A DNA stretch of 22,480 nucleotides from Bacillota bacterium (GCA_021806845.1 JAKAPV010000012.1:1-22480), one strand, 5' to 3'; shown: positions 1 through 7,357, counted from the stretch's first letter. A program made the numbers and translations. The notes: generated by a model not told the origin, from the letters alone.

Positions 1-645
1 GCCGTCGTCGAGGAGCGCCAGCGCATCGGCATGGACCTGCACGACGGCACCATCCAGCAGCTCTACGCGATCGGACTGACGCTGGAATCGGTCATCGACA
101 TGCTCGATCCCGAGGACGAGGCCGCGCGCGGCCGACTGGACCGCCTCGCCGACCAGCTGAACCAGACCATCGCGAACATCCGCCACTACATCTTCGACCT
201 GCGGCAGGACTCCTCGAACATCAGCGTGCCGGAAGCGCTGATGCAGATCGCCGCCCAGCTTGGCGTAAACTCCATTACAAGGATTGACGTCCAGTCAGAT
301 GCGTGGTCCCATCTTTCTCGGGACCAGGCAACAGCGCTTTGGCACATCGCCCGTGAGGTCCTGAGCAACGCGGCCCGCCACGGCCACCCAAGCCGAATCG
401 TCATCACGGTTGCCGGCGGCACCGCTTCGGATCGCGACGTACGGATCACCTTCCGAGATGACGGAAAGGGGTTCGACCCCCACCAGTACTTCGACGCAAC
501 CCACCACGGCCTGCGCAACGTCGTTCTGCGCTCGCGCCAGCACCACGGCGACGCAGAGATCCAATCCACCCCAGGCGAAGGCACCGCGGTGCAGGTGCGT
601 TTCACCCCGGAAGAGAACGTTATGGCAGAGGAGGACGCGGAGTAG
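1..645 (+). CDS. Sensor histidine kinase, NarL/DegS/LiaS type (5' truncated)
   Basis: The reading frame is open from base 1, so the sensor part lies outside the window; 214 residues remain. The first residues form a HisKA_3 dimerisation box, EERQRIGMDLHDGTIQQLY, with the phospho-accepting His at bases 40-42. A HATPase_c domain follows: an N-box-like EVLSNAARHG, a G1 box DDGKGFD and a G2-like HGLRNVVLRSR, ending in GTAVQVRF. The kinase should autophosphorylate and pass phosphate to the response regulator encoded directly downstream, whose ATG begins at the base after this stop codon. This is the usual pairing for HisKA_3 kinases and LuxR-type regulators. The signal it senses cannot be judged because the N-terminus is missing. 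Confidence 0.93.
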   Translation, partial: AVVEERQRIGMDLHDGTIQQLYAIGLTLESVIDMLDPEDEAARGRLDRLADQLNQTIANIRHYIFDLRQDSSNISVPEALMQIAAQLGVNSITRIDVQSDAWSHLSRDQATALWHIAREVLSNAARHGHPSRIVITVAGGTASDRDVRITFRDDGKGFDPHQYFDATHHGLRNVVLRSRQHHGDAEIQSTPGEGTAVQVRFTPEENVMAEEDAE

Positions 646-1320
646 ATGGCCAACGAAATTCGGCTGGTGATCGTCGATGACCATGAAGTCGTGCGCATGG
701 GTCTCACCTCGCTGTTCGAGGGGCATGCGGACGTCAAGGTTGTCGGCCAGGCCGGCAGCGTGCAGGAAGCGCTCGAAGTCGTGCGCCAGGAGAAGCCGGA
801 CGTCGTCGTGATGGATGTTCGCCTCACTGACGGGAGCGGCGTGGAAGCCTGCCGAGAGATCCGCTCCGAACTTCCCGACACGCGCGTCATCATGCTCACC
901 TCGTACTCGGACGACGAAGCGCTGTTCGCATCGATCATGGCCGGCGCCTCCGGCTACATCCTCAAGCAGACGAGAGGGCGCGTCGTCGTGGAGGCCGTCA
1001 CCACGGTCGCCCGCGGCGGCAGCCTGTTCGACCCGCTTGTGGCCGGACGGGTGCTGGAGCGCCTGCGCGGACAGACCACAACGCGGCCGGACGACCCCAT
1101 CTCGACCCTCACCCCGCAGGAGCGTCGCATCCTCCACCTGATCGCCGACGGCATGACGAACAAGGAAATCGCGAAGGAAGTCTACCTGAGCGACAAGACC
1201 GTGAAGCATTATGTTTCGAACATCCTGCAAAAGCTCGGACTCGCCAGGCGCTCGGAGGCGGCCGCGTTCATCGCGCGCTTCGAGGCGGAGCATGGCAGCG
1301 AGGACCCCACGAACTCATAA
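646..1320 (+). CDS. Two-component response regulator, NarL/LuxR family
   Basis: This 224-residue protein has an N-terminal receiver domain with the acidic pair D11-D12, the phospho-acceptor D57 (VVVMDVRL), the switch Thr in MLTSYSD and a conserved Lys in ILKQ. A C-terminal LuxR-type helix-turn-helix follows at about residues 155-210 (LTPQERRILHLIADGMTNKE, then SDKTVKHYVSNILQKL). Length and layout match the DevR/LiaR/DegU group. It starts on the base after the kinase stop, with AGGAGG inside the kinase 3' end, so the two are probably co-translated. Its targets are unknown. The sigma-factor genes begin 34 bases downstream on the same strand and may belong to the same transcript. Confidence 0.95.
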   Translation: MANEIRLVIVDDHEVVRMGLTSLFEGHADVKVVGQAGSVQEALEVVRQEKPDVVVMDVRLTDGSGVEACREIRSELPDTRVIMLTSYSDDEALFASIMAGASGYILKQTRGRVVVEAVTTVARGGSLFDPLVAGRVLERLRGQTTTRPDDPISTLTPQERRILHLIADGMTNKEIAKEVYLSDKTVKHYVSNILQKLGLARRSEAAAFIARFEAEHGSEDPTNS

Positions 1321-1354
1321 CCGGATGATCACCGATCGCACGGAGGCAGCCTTG

Positions 1355-1873
1355 ATGCTTCGGGTGCAGACCGGTGAGGAGGCCGCCCTGCGTCAGGTCT
1401 ATGACCTGCATGCAGAGCGGCTTTTCCGCATCCTCGCGCTGCTCTTGCAGGACCACCACCAGGCGGAGGACGTGCTGCAGCAGGTGTTCCTGCAGGCATG
1501 GCAGACCGCCGCAAGCTACGACCCCGTGCGGGCACCGCTCTCGGCCTGGCTCACCAGCATCGCGCGCTCCCGCGCCTTGGACGCGCTGAGGCGTCGGCGC
1601 AAGGAGACGCTGCTCGGCGACCCGAGCGGCATCGATCCGCCCCCGCAGCCCGACCGGCTCGACCTCCTGGGCGCGCTCGCAGACCTGTCGGAGCTGGAGC
1701 GACGAGCGGTCGAACTCAGCTACTTCGGAGGGTTTCCGCACCGCGAGATCGCCCGGCTGCTCGGGCTGCCGCTTGGAACGGTGAAGTCGACGATCCGCCG
1801 GGCCCTGCGCAAGATGCGAAGCGAGCTTGGAGAGGAGGGAGAGCATGCAAAAGACGCAGCACCTCACAGATGA
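1355..1873 (+). CDS. ECF-type RNA polymerase sigma factor (SigK/RskA-group-like)
   Basis: The protein has about 172 residues and the two usual ECF domains. Region 2 carries HHQAEDVLQQVFLQAW, followed by SAWLTSIARSRALDALRRRR. Region 4 carries LSELERRAVELSYFGGF, then HREIARLLGLPLGTVKSTIR, the DNA-binding helix-turn-helix. I chose the ATG at 1355 because GGAGG lies at 1342-1346 with an 8-base gap; the in-frame ATG at 1325 has no visible ribosome binding site. The next gene overlaps its 3' end by 29 bases and encodes an RskA-like anti-sigma factor, the usual partner for this group. It probably directs transcription of envelope genes, possibly including the secreted protein and sortase next door, but no matching promoter was proven. 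Confidence 0.93.
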   Translation: MLRVQTGEEAALRQVYDLHAERLFRILALLLQDHHQAEDVLQQVFLQAWQTAASYDPVRAPLSAWLTSIARSRALDALRRRRKETLLGDPSGIDPPPQPDRLDLLGALADLSELERRAVELSYFGGFPHREIARLLGLPLGTVKSTIRRALRKMRSELGEEGEHAKDAAPHR

Positions 1874-2447
1874 GGATCTCCTCTTGCTGCTCTCCCGTGG
1901 AGAGGAGTCCCCGCATCTTCGCAGTTGCGCCAGCTGCGCCCGGCGCAGCCGCGCGATCGGCGATGCGATGCGAGACTGGCCGCTGCCCGGCGCACCCCTG
2001 CCGGCGTCCGCCTGGGAAGGGGTCGCAAGGTCGGTACGCCGCCGTCCCCTCCCCTCCCGCCGCCGCCTGCCCGCGCTGGTGGCCGCCCTTGCGGCGCTAT
2101 TGCTGCTGGCGACGTCCGGCGCCTTCCTCTGGAGCCATCCGCCCGGCGGCATGCAGCGCCTCGTCGGTACCGCGCGCGCGCCGAAGGCAGCGGCGCGGCT
2201 GCTCCCCCTGGGCGGCGGCGCGCTCTTCTTCGCCTGGGGCTTGCCGCCCCCCCCGCACAGGGAGGTCTACGAGCTCTGGGCGATTCGCGGCAAGAGGCAC
2301 ATCCGCGCGGCGGTCTTCCGCCCGGATGCCTTCGGCCGAGCCATCCTCACGATACCCGCAGCGCTGCTCGCGTCCTCCTACGGAGTGACGCTCGAGCCTT
2401 CGCCCGGGGCATCGCACCCCAGCAACCGGCGTGTACTGCACGAATAG
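1845..2447 (+). CDS. Membrane anti-sigma factor, RskA-like, with ZAS-type zinc motif
   Basis: The protein has 200 residues. Near the N-terminus is H24-x3-C28-x2-C31 (HLRSCASC), the signature of a zinc-associated anti-sigma domain that binds the sigma factor on the cytoplasmic side. A single hydrophobic segment at about 75-96 follows an Arg-rich stretch, giving an N-in topology. The outer part resembles the RskA C-terminal domain: YELWAIRGKRHIRAAVF, then SSYGVTLEPSPGASHPSNR. The start at ATG 1845 is supported by AGGAGG at 1833-1838 with a 6-base gap; an upstream in-frame TTG at 1827 is less likely. The 29-base overlap with the sigma gene suggests coupled translation to balance the two proteins. 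Confidence 0.9.
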   Translation: MQKTQHLTDEDLLLLLSRGEESPHLRSCASCARRSRAIGDAMRDWPLPGAPLPASAWEGVARSVRRRPLPSRRRLPALVAALAALLLLATSGAFLWSHPPGGMQRLVGTARAPKAAARLLPLGGGALFFAWGLPPPPHREVYELWAIRGKRHIRAAVFRPDAFGRAILTIPAALLASSYGVTLEPSPGASHPSNRRVLHE

Positions 2448-2486
2448 TCCCTGCATTAATCCAAACTGATACCTGCCTACGTATAT

Positions 2487-2517
2487 GGGACAGACCCGTA
2501 AAGAGGAGGTCTGTCCC
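2487..2517 (+). promoter_or_regulatory. Perfect 10-bp hairpin enclosing the Shine-Dalgarno of the next gene
   Basis: GGGACAGACC (2487-2496) and GGTCTGTCCC (2508-2517) are exact reverse complements with an 11-base loop (2497-2507). The Shine-Dalgarno AGGAGG at 2504-2509 lies across the loop and the base of the 3' arm, and the 3' arm ends at the base just before the TTG start codon at 2518. If transcribed, the hairpin would limit ribosome access, so it is probably a translational control element or protein-binding site. The role is inferred; the pairing is seen directly. Confidence 0.75.
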
Positions 2518-3603
2518 TTGCTTCGTTCCTTCTTCGGCCGCGCGGCGCTCGCCGCCGTCGTCCTGGCGTTAGCCGCGCCGGCGATGGCCAGCGCGCAGTC
2601 TCCCAGCGTTCCGGACTTCACCCAGTACGGGTTCCCGACCGTCGTCGCATCGACTTCGCTCGCCGCCGGCGCCGCCGGCTCCCTGTCATACGGCGCTCTC
2701 ACCGTGCAGATCCCCGCAGGAGCATTTGCCGACCCGGTCCAGTTCGAACTGCTGCAGGGTCCTGTCGCGAGTTTCCAGATGGGGGCACCCACTGGCGAGA
2801 CAGTGATCTCCGACTTCGCGTTCAAGGTCGTCGACGAGACGACGGGCGCGCTCGTAGGCACTTTCCTGAAGCCCGTCACGCTCACGCTGATGAGCGCTGA
2901 CGTGACATCGCAGAGCGTGTACTACAACGTCGCGACGTCGGGCGCACTGACGCCGAACCCGGTCGCGGCGACGATCACCGGCACGACCCTCACCCACCCG
3001 ATCGCCGCGGCGATGGTCGGCTGGGCCGTGACCTCCCCCACCTCCACGGTGGCCCAGGTCCCGGACTTCACGCAGCACGGCTTCCCGCAGGTCGTCGCAT
3101 CGACGACCCTCGCGATGGGGGCCGCAGGATCGCTCTCCTACGGCGGCATGACGGTGCAGATCCCCGCAGGCGCCTTCGACTGCGCGGTGAAGTTCGAGCT
3201 CTTGCAGGGACCGATCGCGACCTTCCAGGCACCTGCAGGCCAGAACGTCATCGCCGACTTCGCCTTCAGGGTGATCGAAACCGCCACTGGACGCCTGATC
3301 GGCACCTTCCAAAAGCCCGTCACCTTCACCCTGCAGAGCAGCGCCGTCTCGCACAGGAGCATCTACTACAACGTCTCGACATCCGGCATGCTGACGCCGA
3401 ACCCGGTGCCGGCGACCATCTCCGGCACGACCCTCAGCCACCCGATCCCCGTCGCCATGGTCGGTTGGGCCGTGACCTCTCCCGCCGCGTCGGTGGCGGG
3501 AGCCACGACGCCGAGCACCGGCATCCCGGTGCTGCCGTTCGCAGCGGCAGGCATCCTCGCGATCGGCGGCGGCGTGCTGCTCCTGCGCCGTGCGCGGGCC
3601 TAA
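2518..3603 (+). CDS. Secreted two-repeat surface protein with sortase-like C-terminal signal
   Basis: I chose TTG 2518 over the in-frame ATG at 2485. It has AGGAGG at 2504-2509 with an 8-base gap and yields a clean signal peptide, MLRSFFGRAALAAVVLALAA, with a likely cut after ASA (residue 26). The mature protein has two tandem repeats of about 150 residues, starting at V31 (VPDFTQYGFP) and V181 (VPDFTQHGFP). Each contains SLSYG, TVQIPAGAF, FELLQGP, YYNV, LTPNP and MVGWAVTSP. The C-terminus has PSTG, a hydrophobic stretch (IPVLPFAAAGILAIGGGVLL) and a basic tail LRRARA, as in sortase substrates, though PSTG replaces LPXTG. The sortase gene overlaps its end. I do not recognise the repeat family; the repeats look beta-rich. 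Their function is unknown. Confidence 0.85.
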   Translation: MLRSFFGRAALAAVVLALAAPAMASAQSPSVPDFTQYGFPTVVASTSLAAGAAGSLSYGALTVQIPAGAFADPVQFELLQGPVASFQMGAPTGETVISDFAFKVVDETTGALVGTFLKPVTLTLMSADVTSQSVYYNVATSGALTPNPVAATITGTTLTHPIAAAMVGWAVTSPTSTVAQVPDFTQHGFPQVVASTTLAMGAAGSLSYGGMTVQIPAGAFDCAVKFELLQGPIATFQAPAGQNVIADFAFRVIETATGRLIGTFQKPVTFTLQSSAVSHRSIYYNVSTSGMLTPNPVPATISGTTLSHPIPVAMVGWAVTSPAASVAGATTPSTGIPVLPFAAAGILAIGGGVLLLRRARA

Positions 3604-4681
3604 GGCCCTCCGCAGGGTCGCCATCTCCCTGATCGCGGGCGGGATCGTCATCCTGACGCTCCCGCTCCTGATCATGGGATACGCCTGGCTCGGCCAGGCC
3701 CGCCTGCAGGCAAGCGCGCCGCACTGGCAGCGTCGCTCCCCTGCCGCGGGCCCCGCGGCCGCACTGGCAGCGGCAACCTACGCGCAGCCGGCAGCCGGGA
3801 GCGAGGCCGCCATTCTGCAGGTGCCGCGCCTCGGGCTGAACCTCGCCGTGCTCCAGGGGACGAGCGACGCCATCCTGGCAGTCGCCCCGGGCCACGAGCC
3901 GCAGAGCGTGATGCCAGGAGAGCCTGGTACCGCGGTGATCGTCGCGCACAACCTGACCTTCTTCCGCAATCTTGACCTCTTGCAGGCCGGGGATGCGGTG
4001 ACGGTCCGCGACACCGCAGGCACCTTCACCTTCCGGGTCACCGGTCACCGCATCGTTCCGGCGCAGGCGTCCCTGCCCAATACGCCGCAGGCTTCGCTAG
4101 CCCTGATCGCCTGCTATCCCCTGAACGCCCTCTACCTGACCCCGCAGCGCTATGTCGTGTTCGCCACCCTGACGCGGCCTGCGGCCCAGCGGAAGACCCA
4201 GGCGGCGCGGCCGGCAAGCTTGCCGATGGCGTTCCAGGCGACGTTGCCGCCAGACCTGCAGCGGGTCCCGCTCTGGCTCTCCGATACGCACCTCACCGTA
4301 TCCACGGCGAACTTCACCGGCGGGAGCAGCATCCCGCTCACCGCGAGCGGCGGCAGCTGGAGCCTCGTCGCCCAGTCGATCCGCATGTTCGCCGGCACCT
4401 TGCGCGCACTCTCCGGCGGTGCGCATCCTGCGCTGGCGGGATTCGGCCCGTCACCGGAGCTGATCGGCTTCCCCCCAGGAAGCTACTTTGCCATCCGCCC
4501 GGATGCGGCGGTTGAAATCACGGCCGCACTGCTTGCGGACGGCAGGCCGGAGACGGTGACCGTCTCGCTGCCGTACGCGACGCTCGAGGCGGGGCCCTCC
4601 CGGCGATCCGGCAGCTACACCGCGACGCTCGGGGTTGCGGGAAGCAGGCTGTATCTCGTCTCGGTGCGCTGGGGTGACTAG
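3590..4681 (+). CDS. Sortase transpeptidase with a long C-terminal extension
   Basis: The protein has 363 residues from a GTG that overlaps the preceding gene by 14 bases. An N-terminal membrane anchor spans about residues 10-32. The sortase domain covers about 75-200, with catalytic H120 (GTAVIVAHNLTFFRNL), C175 (LALIACYPLN) and R187 (TPQRYVV) in the normal order and spacing. The segment before Cys reads LIAC rather than the more usual TLxTC. It should cleave a sorting signal at the outer membrane face and attach the protein to the envelope; its immediate neighbour is the obvious candidate substrate. Residues about 200-363 form an extra region of unknown fold, roughly doubling the length of a simple class D/E-like sortase. 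Confidence 0.9.
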   Translation: MRGPKALRRVAISLIAGGIVILTLPLLIMGYAWLGQARLQASAPHWQRRSPAAGPAAALAAATYAQPAAGSEAAILQVPRLGLNLAVLQGTSDAILAVAPGHEPQSVMPGEPGTAVIVAHNLTFFRNLDLLQAGDAVTVRDTAGTFTFRVTGHRIVPAQASLPNTPQASLALIACYPLNALYLTPQRYVVFATLTRPAAQRKTQAARPASLPMAFQATLPPDLQRVPLWLSDTHLTVSTANFTGGSSIPLTASGGSWSLVAQSIRMFAGTLRALSGGAHPALAGFGPSPELIGFPPGSYFAIRPDAAVEITAALLADGRPETVTVSLPYATLEAGPSRRSGSYTATLGVAGSRLYLVSVRWGD

Positions 4682-4694
4682 GCAAAGGGCAGAC

Positions 4695-4726
4695 GAAGGC
4701 GCTCCGGCCAGGGCCGGAGCGCCTTC
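4695..4726. terminator. Hairpin between convergent genes, likely bidirectional terminator
   Basis: A perfect 14-bp stem (GAAGGCGCTCCGGC at 4695-4708 with its complement at 4713-4726) closes a 4-base loop. It sits in the 58-bp gap between the convergent sortase and amino acid dehydrogenase genes. The T-tract after it is weak on both strands, so termination efficiency is uncertain, but position and stem strength fit a shared terminator. Confidence 0.7.
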
Positions 4727-4739
4727 GCTTCGTCTACTC

Positions 4740-5810
4740 CTAGGGGCGCTGCGGCACGAAGTGCCGCTGCTGCTCGGCGACCGCCTTGATCCGGTCCTCG
4801 GCGATGCGTTCCGCGGCTGCGCTTGTCGTAGAGCCTTCGGCTTCCGCCCGACGGAAGACCGCGAGGAGGCGCTCCCCGATCTGCGCGACGCGCAGGAAGG
4901 CGCGCTCGCGCTGGTAGCCGCCGTCCTCGAACTCGTCGGCGATGTTCACGATGCCACCGCCGTTCACGATGAAGTCCGGTGCGTAGAGGATGCCCGCCGT
5001 TCGCAGCGCCTCCGCGATCTCCGGCGTCTTCAGCTGGTTGTTCGCGGATCCGCAGACCGCCTTCGTACGCAGGCGGGGGAGCGTCTCCTGGTTCAGGATG
5101 AGGCCGAGCGCGCAGGGGGAGAACACGTCGCATTCCACATCGAAGATCTCCTCGCTCGGCACGACGCGCGCGCCGGTCTCCGCGGCCACCGCCTCGGCGC
5201 GCTCCGGGTAGAGATCGCAGATCGTCACCTGGGCGCCGTCCTGGACGAGCCGGCGGGCAAGGTCGGAGCCGACGTTCCCAGCCCCCTGGATCGCGACGTG
5301 CCGGCCTTTCGGCTCCGGCGTGCCGTAGGTGTGCTGCAGGCAGGCGCGAATCGAGGAGTACGTGCCGAGCGCCGCGGCCTTCGAGGGGTCACCGCTCTTG
5401 TGCGGCCGCCCGACGAGGTAGCGCGTCGTGTGCGCCATCACCTCCACGTCGTTCGGCGTGAGACCGACGTCCTCGCCCGTGTAGACGCGCCCGGCGAGCA
5501 TCTCGACAAAGCGCCCCGCCGCGCGCAGCAGGAGGTCGGTCTTCTCCTCCGGGTCGTTGTAGATGACGCACTTCGACCCGCCGAAGTCGATCCCGGCAAA
5601 GGCATTCTTGTAGGTCATGCCGCGCGAGAGCCGGAGCGCGTCGGCGATCGCCTCGTCCTCGCTCGCGTAGCGCCAGTTGCGCATGCCGCCAAGGCCCGGG
5701 CCGAGCGTCGTGTCGTGGAGGGCGACGATCATGCGCAGTCCGGAGACCTTGTCGTAGTTGAAGATCAGCTGCTCGTGGCCGTGCTCCGCCATGGCCTGAA
5801 AGATGTCCAT
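4740..5810 (-). CDS. Leu/Val/Phe-type amino acid dehydrogenase, probably phenylalanine-active
   Basis: The 356-residue protein aligns along its whole length with leucine and phenylalanine dehydrogenases, which convert L-amino acid and NAD+ to 2-oxoacid and ammonia. The catalytic lysines are K68 (GMTYKN) and K80, matching LeuDH numbering. The usual GGGK loop reads GGSK here. The NAD fold carries GAGNVG at 176-181. Conserved CDVFSPCALG and GSANNQL follow. The residue that is Ala113 in LeuDH is Gly here (YTGEDVG, G112), as in PheDH, and the LeuDH V291 equivalent is Ile (GGIVNIADE). This leans toward an aromatic substrate, in line with the phenylacetate genes upstream. The start has AAGGAGG 6 bases ahead. 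It is the last gene of the run, 16 bases after the aldehyde dehydrogenase. Confidence 0.88.
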   Translation of the reverse strand: MDIFQAMAEHGHEQLIFNYDKVSGLRMIVALHDTTLGPGLGGMRNWRYASEDEAIADALRLSRGMTYKNAFAGIDFGGSKCVIYNDPEEKTDLLLRAAGRFVEMLAGRVYTGEDVGLTPNDVEVMAHTTRYLVGRPHKSGDPSKAAALGTYSSIRACLQHTYGTPEPKGRHVAIQGAGNVGSDLARRLVQDGAQVTICDLYPERAEAVAAETGARVVPSEEIFDVECDVFSPCALGLILNQETLPRLRTKAVCGSANNQLKTPEIAEALRTAGILYAPDFIVNGGGIVNIADEFEDGGYQRERAFLRVAQIGERLLAVFRRAEAEGSTTSAAAERIAEDRIKAVAEQQRHFVPQRP

Positions 5811-5826
5811 CGTTCTCCTCCTTGCC

Positions 5827-7302
5827 TCAGACGCCGAACGGGTTCACAGGCTTCTCCGCGGTGTGCACCAGAACGGTCTTCTGCTCCGTGTAGAGGTGCA
5901 GGGTCTCCATCGCCATCTCACGGCCGAAGCCGGACTGCTTGTAGCCGCCGAAAGGAAGTCCGGGGGCACCGGTGAGCGGCGTGTTGACACCGATGAGACC
6001 GGATTCCACGGCCCGCGCCACCCGGTGCGCCTGGCCGACGTCCCGCGTCCAGATCGTGCCTGCAAGCCCATAGTCCACGCCATTCGCGATGGCGACGGCT
6101 TCCGCCTCCGTGGAGAAGCGCGTCGCGGTCACGACGGGACCGAAGATCTCCTCCTGGGCGACACGGCTCTCGGCCCGAACGTCCCCGAGCAGGGTCGGCA
6201 GGTAGAAGGCCCCCTTCTCCTGCACCCCCTCCGGACGGCCCCCGCCCAAGAGCAGCTTCGCGCCGTCCTGCACTCCCTGGCGGACGTAGCCGTCCACGCG
6301 GGCCTCATGCTCCCGCGAGATGAGCGCCCCGATCTGCGTCTTCGGGTCGAGGGGATCTCCCACCCGCAGGGTCTTCGCCTTTTCCTCGAAGCGGCCCAGG
6401 AACTCGTCGTAGACGCTCTCGTGGATGATCAGGCGCGAGCGCGCCTCACAGGACTGGCCGGCGTTGTAGTAGATGGCGTAGACCGAACCGGCGACAGCCG
6501 CGTCGAGGTCCGCGTCCTGGAACACGATGTTCGGGGACTTCCCGCCGAGCTCGAGCGTCACGCGCTTCAGGAGCCTGGATGCCCGCTCCATCACCCTTCT
6601 GCCGGTCTCCGTCTCGCCGGTGAAGGTGACCTTGCGGATCCCGGGATGCTCGACAAGGTAGTCTCCGATCTCGCCGCCAGGCGCCGGCACGACGTTCACG
6701 ACGCCATCCGGGATGCCCGCGTCGCGGCAGATCTCGCCCAGCAAGAGGGCGGTGATCGGCGTCGCGGAAGCGGGCTTGAGGACAACGGCGCAGCCGGCCG
6801 CGAGGGCCGGCGCGAGCTTCCAAGCCGCCATCATCAAGGGATAGTTCCAGGGGACGATCTGAGCGCAGACTCCGATCGGTTCGCGCAGCGTGTAGGCGAG
6901 CATGCCGCCGCCCTGCGGGATCGTCTCGCCGCAGAGTTTCGTGACGGCGCCCGCGTAGTATTCGAAGTCCTCGACCGCCTGCGCGATCTCGGCCTTCGCG
7001 CTCCAGAGGGCCTTGCCCGCGTTGCGGGCCTCGATCACAGCCAGCTCGTCCTGGCGCTCCGCCAAGAGCTGCGCCAGCTTAAAGAGGGCGCGCGCCCGCC
7101 GTCCAGGCGCCATGCGCCCCCACGGTCCCTTGAGGGCGGCGTTCGCCGCCTCGACCGCCTTGTCGATCTCATCCCGACCGCCAAAGTACACCTGCGCGAG
7201 CGGTTCCCCCGTCGCAGGTTCGAAGACCGTGCGCGACGCTCCGGACATGACCTCTTTGCCGCCGATGAAAAGGCCGTACGTCGAGCGCATTGATTCCGCC
7301 AT
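5827..7302 (-). CDS. NAD(P)-dependent aldehyde dehydrogenase
   Basis: The protein has 491 residues and all ALDH hallmarks: PWNYPL near 152-157, the LKPA lysine at 176, the general base E251 (TLELGGKSPN), the nucleophile C285 (NAGQSCEARSR) and EEIFGPV. It resembles the betaine/phenylacetaldehyde dehydrogenase group. In this operon it may oxidise phenylacetaldehyde to phenylacetate. It could instead oxidise the ring-opened semialdehyde, as the ALDH half of PaaZ does; it lacks the fused MaoC-type hydratase domain of PaaZ. The start is ambiguous: TTG 7323, ATG 7305 and ATG 7302 are all in frame. I prefer 7302 because a GGGGG tract lies 8 bases upstream. A terminator-like hairpin separates it from the thiolase gene. 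Confidence 0.9.
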   Translation of the reverse strand: MAESMRSTYGLFIGGKEVMSGASRTVFEPATGEPLAQVYFGGRDEIDKAVEAANAALKGPWGRMAPGRRARALFKLAQLLAERQDELAVIEARNAGKALWSAKAEIAQAVEDFEYYAGAVTKLCGETIPQGGGMLAYTLREPIGVCAQIVPWNYPLMMAAWKLAPALAAGCAVVLKPASATPITALLLGEICRDAGIPDGVVNVVPAPGGEIGDYLVEHPGIRKVTFTGETETGRRVMERASRLLKRVTLELGGKSPNIVFQDADLDAAVAGSVYAIYYNAGQSCEARSRLIIHESVYDEFLGRFEEKAKTLRVGDPLDPKTQIGALISREHEARVDGYVRQGVQDGAKLLLGGGRPEGVQEKGAFYLPTLLGDVRAESRVAQEEIFGPVVTATRFSTEAEAVAIANGVDYGLAGTIWTRDVGQAHRVARAVESGLIGVNTPLTGAPGLPFGGYKQSGFGREMAMETLHLYTEQKTVLVHTAEKPVNPFGV

Positions 7303-7325
7303 CATCCATTCCCCCTGCTTCAAGA

Positions 7326-7357
7326 AAGGCGCCGCCGCGAGGTTGCGGCGGCGCCTT
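7326..7357 (-). terminator. Intrinsic terminator or attenuator at the thiolase 3' end
   Basis: AAGGCGCCGCCGC (7326-7338) pairs perfectly with 7345-7357 (13 bp, 6-base loop). Read on the minus strand, the stem is followed by TTTCTTG. It overlaps the last base of the thiolase stop codon and ends just before the aldehyde dehydrogenase start. The T-run is short, so it probably reduces rather than fully stops transcription into the last two genes, for which no separate promoter is visible. Confidence 0.75.

Noticed and set aside
2448..2486. An ECF-type promoter ahead of the secreted protein gene
   Set aside because: AAC- and CGT-like boxes are present, but their spacing (about 13 bases) is too short for typical ECF promoters. 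The AT-rich GTATAT could be a -10, but no matching -35 was found.
2485..2517. ATG 2485 as the start of the secreted protein
   Set aside because: It would place charged residues and the Shine-Dalgarno hairpin inside the coding region. TTG 2518 has ideal spacing and a clean signal peptide.
4635..7293. Long plus-strand open frames of about 446 and 496 codons opposite the dehydrogenase genes
   Set aside because: They lie antisense to clearly conserved enzymes, have Arg/Ala/Asp-rich shadow composition and show no domain. GC-rich DNA leaves antisense frames open.
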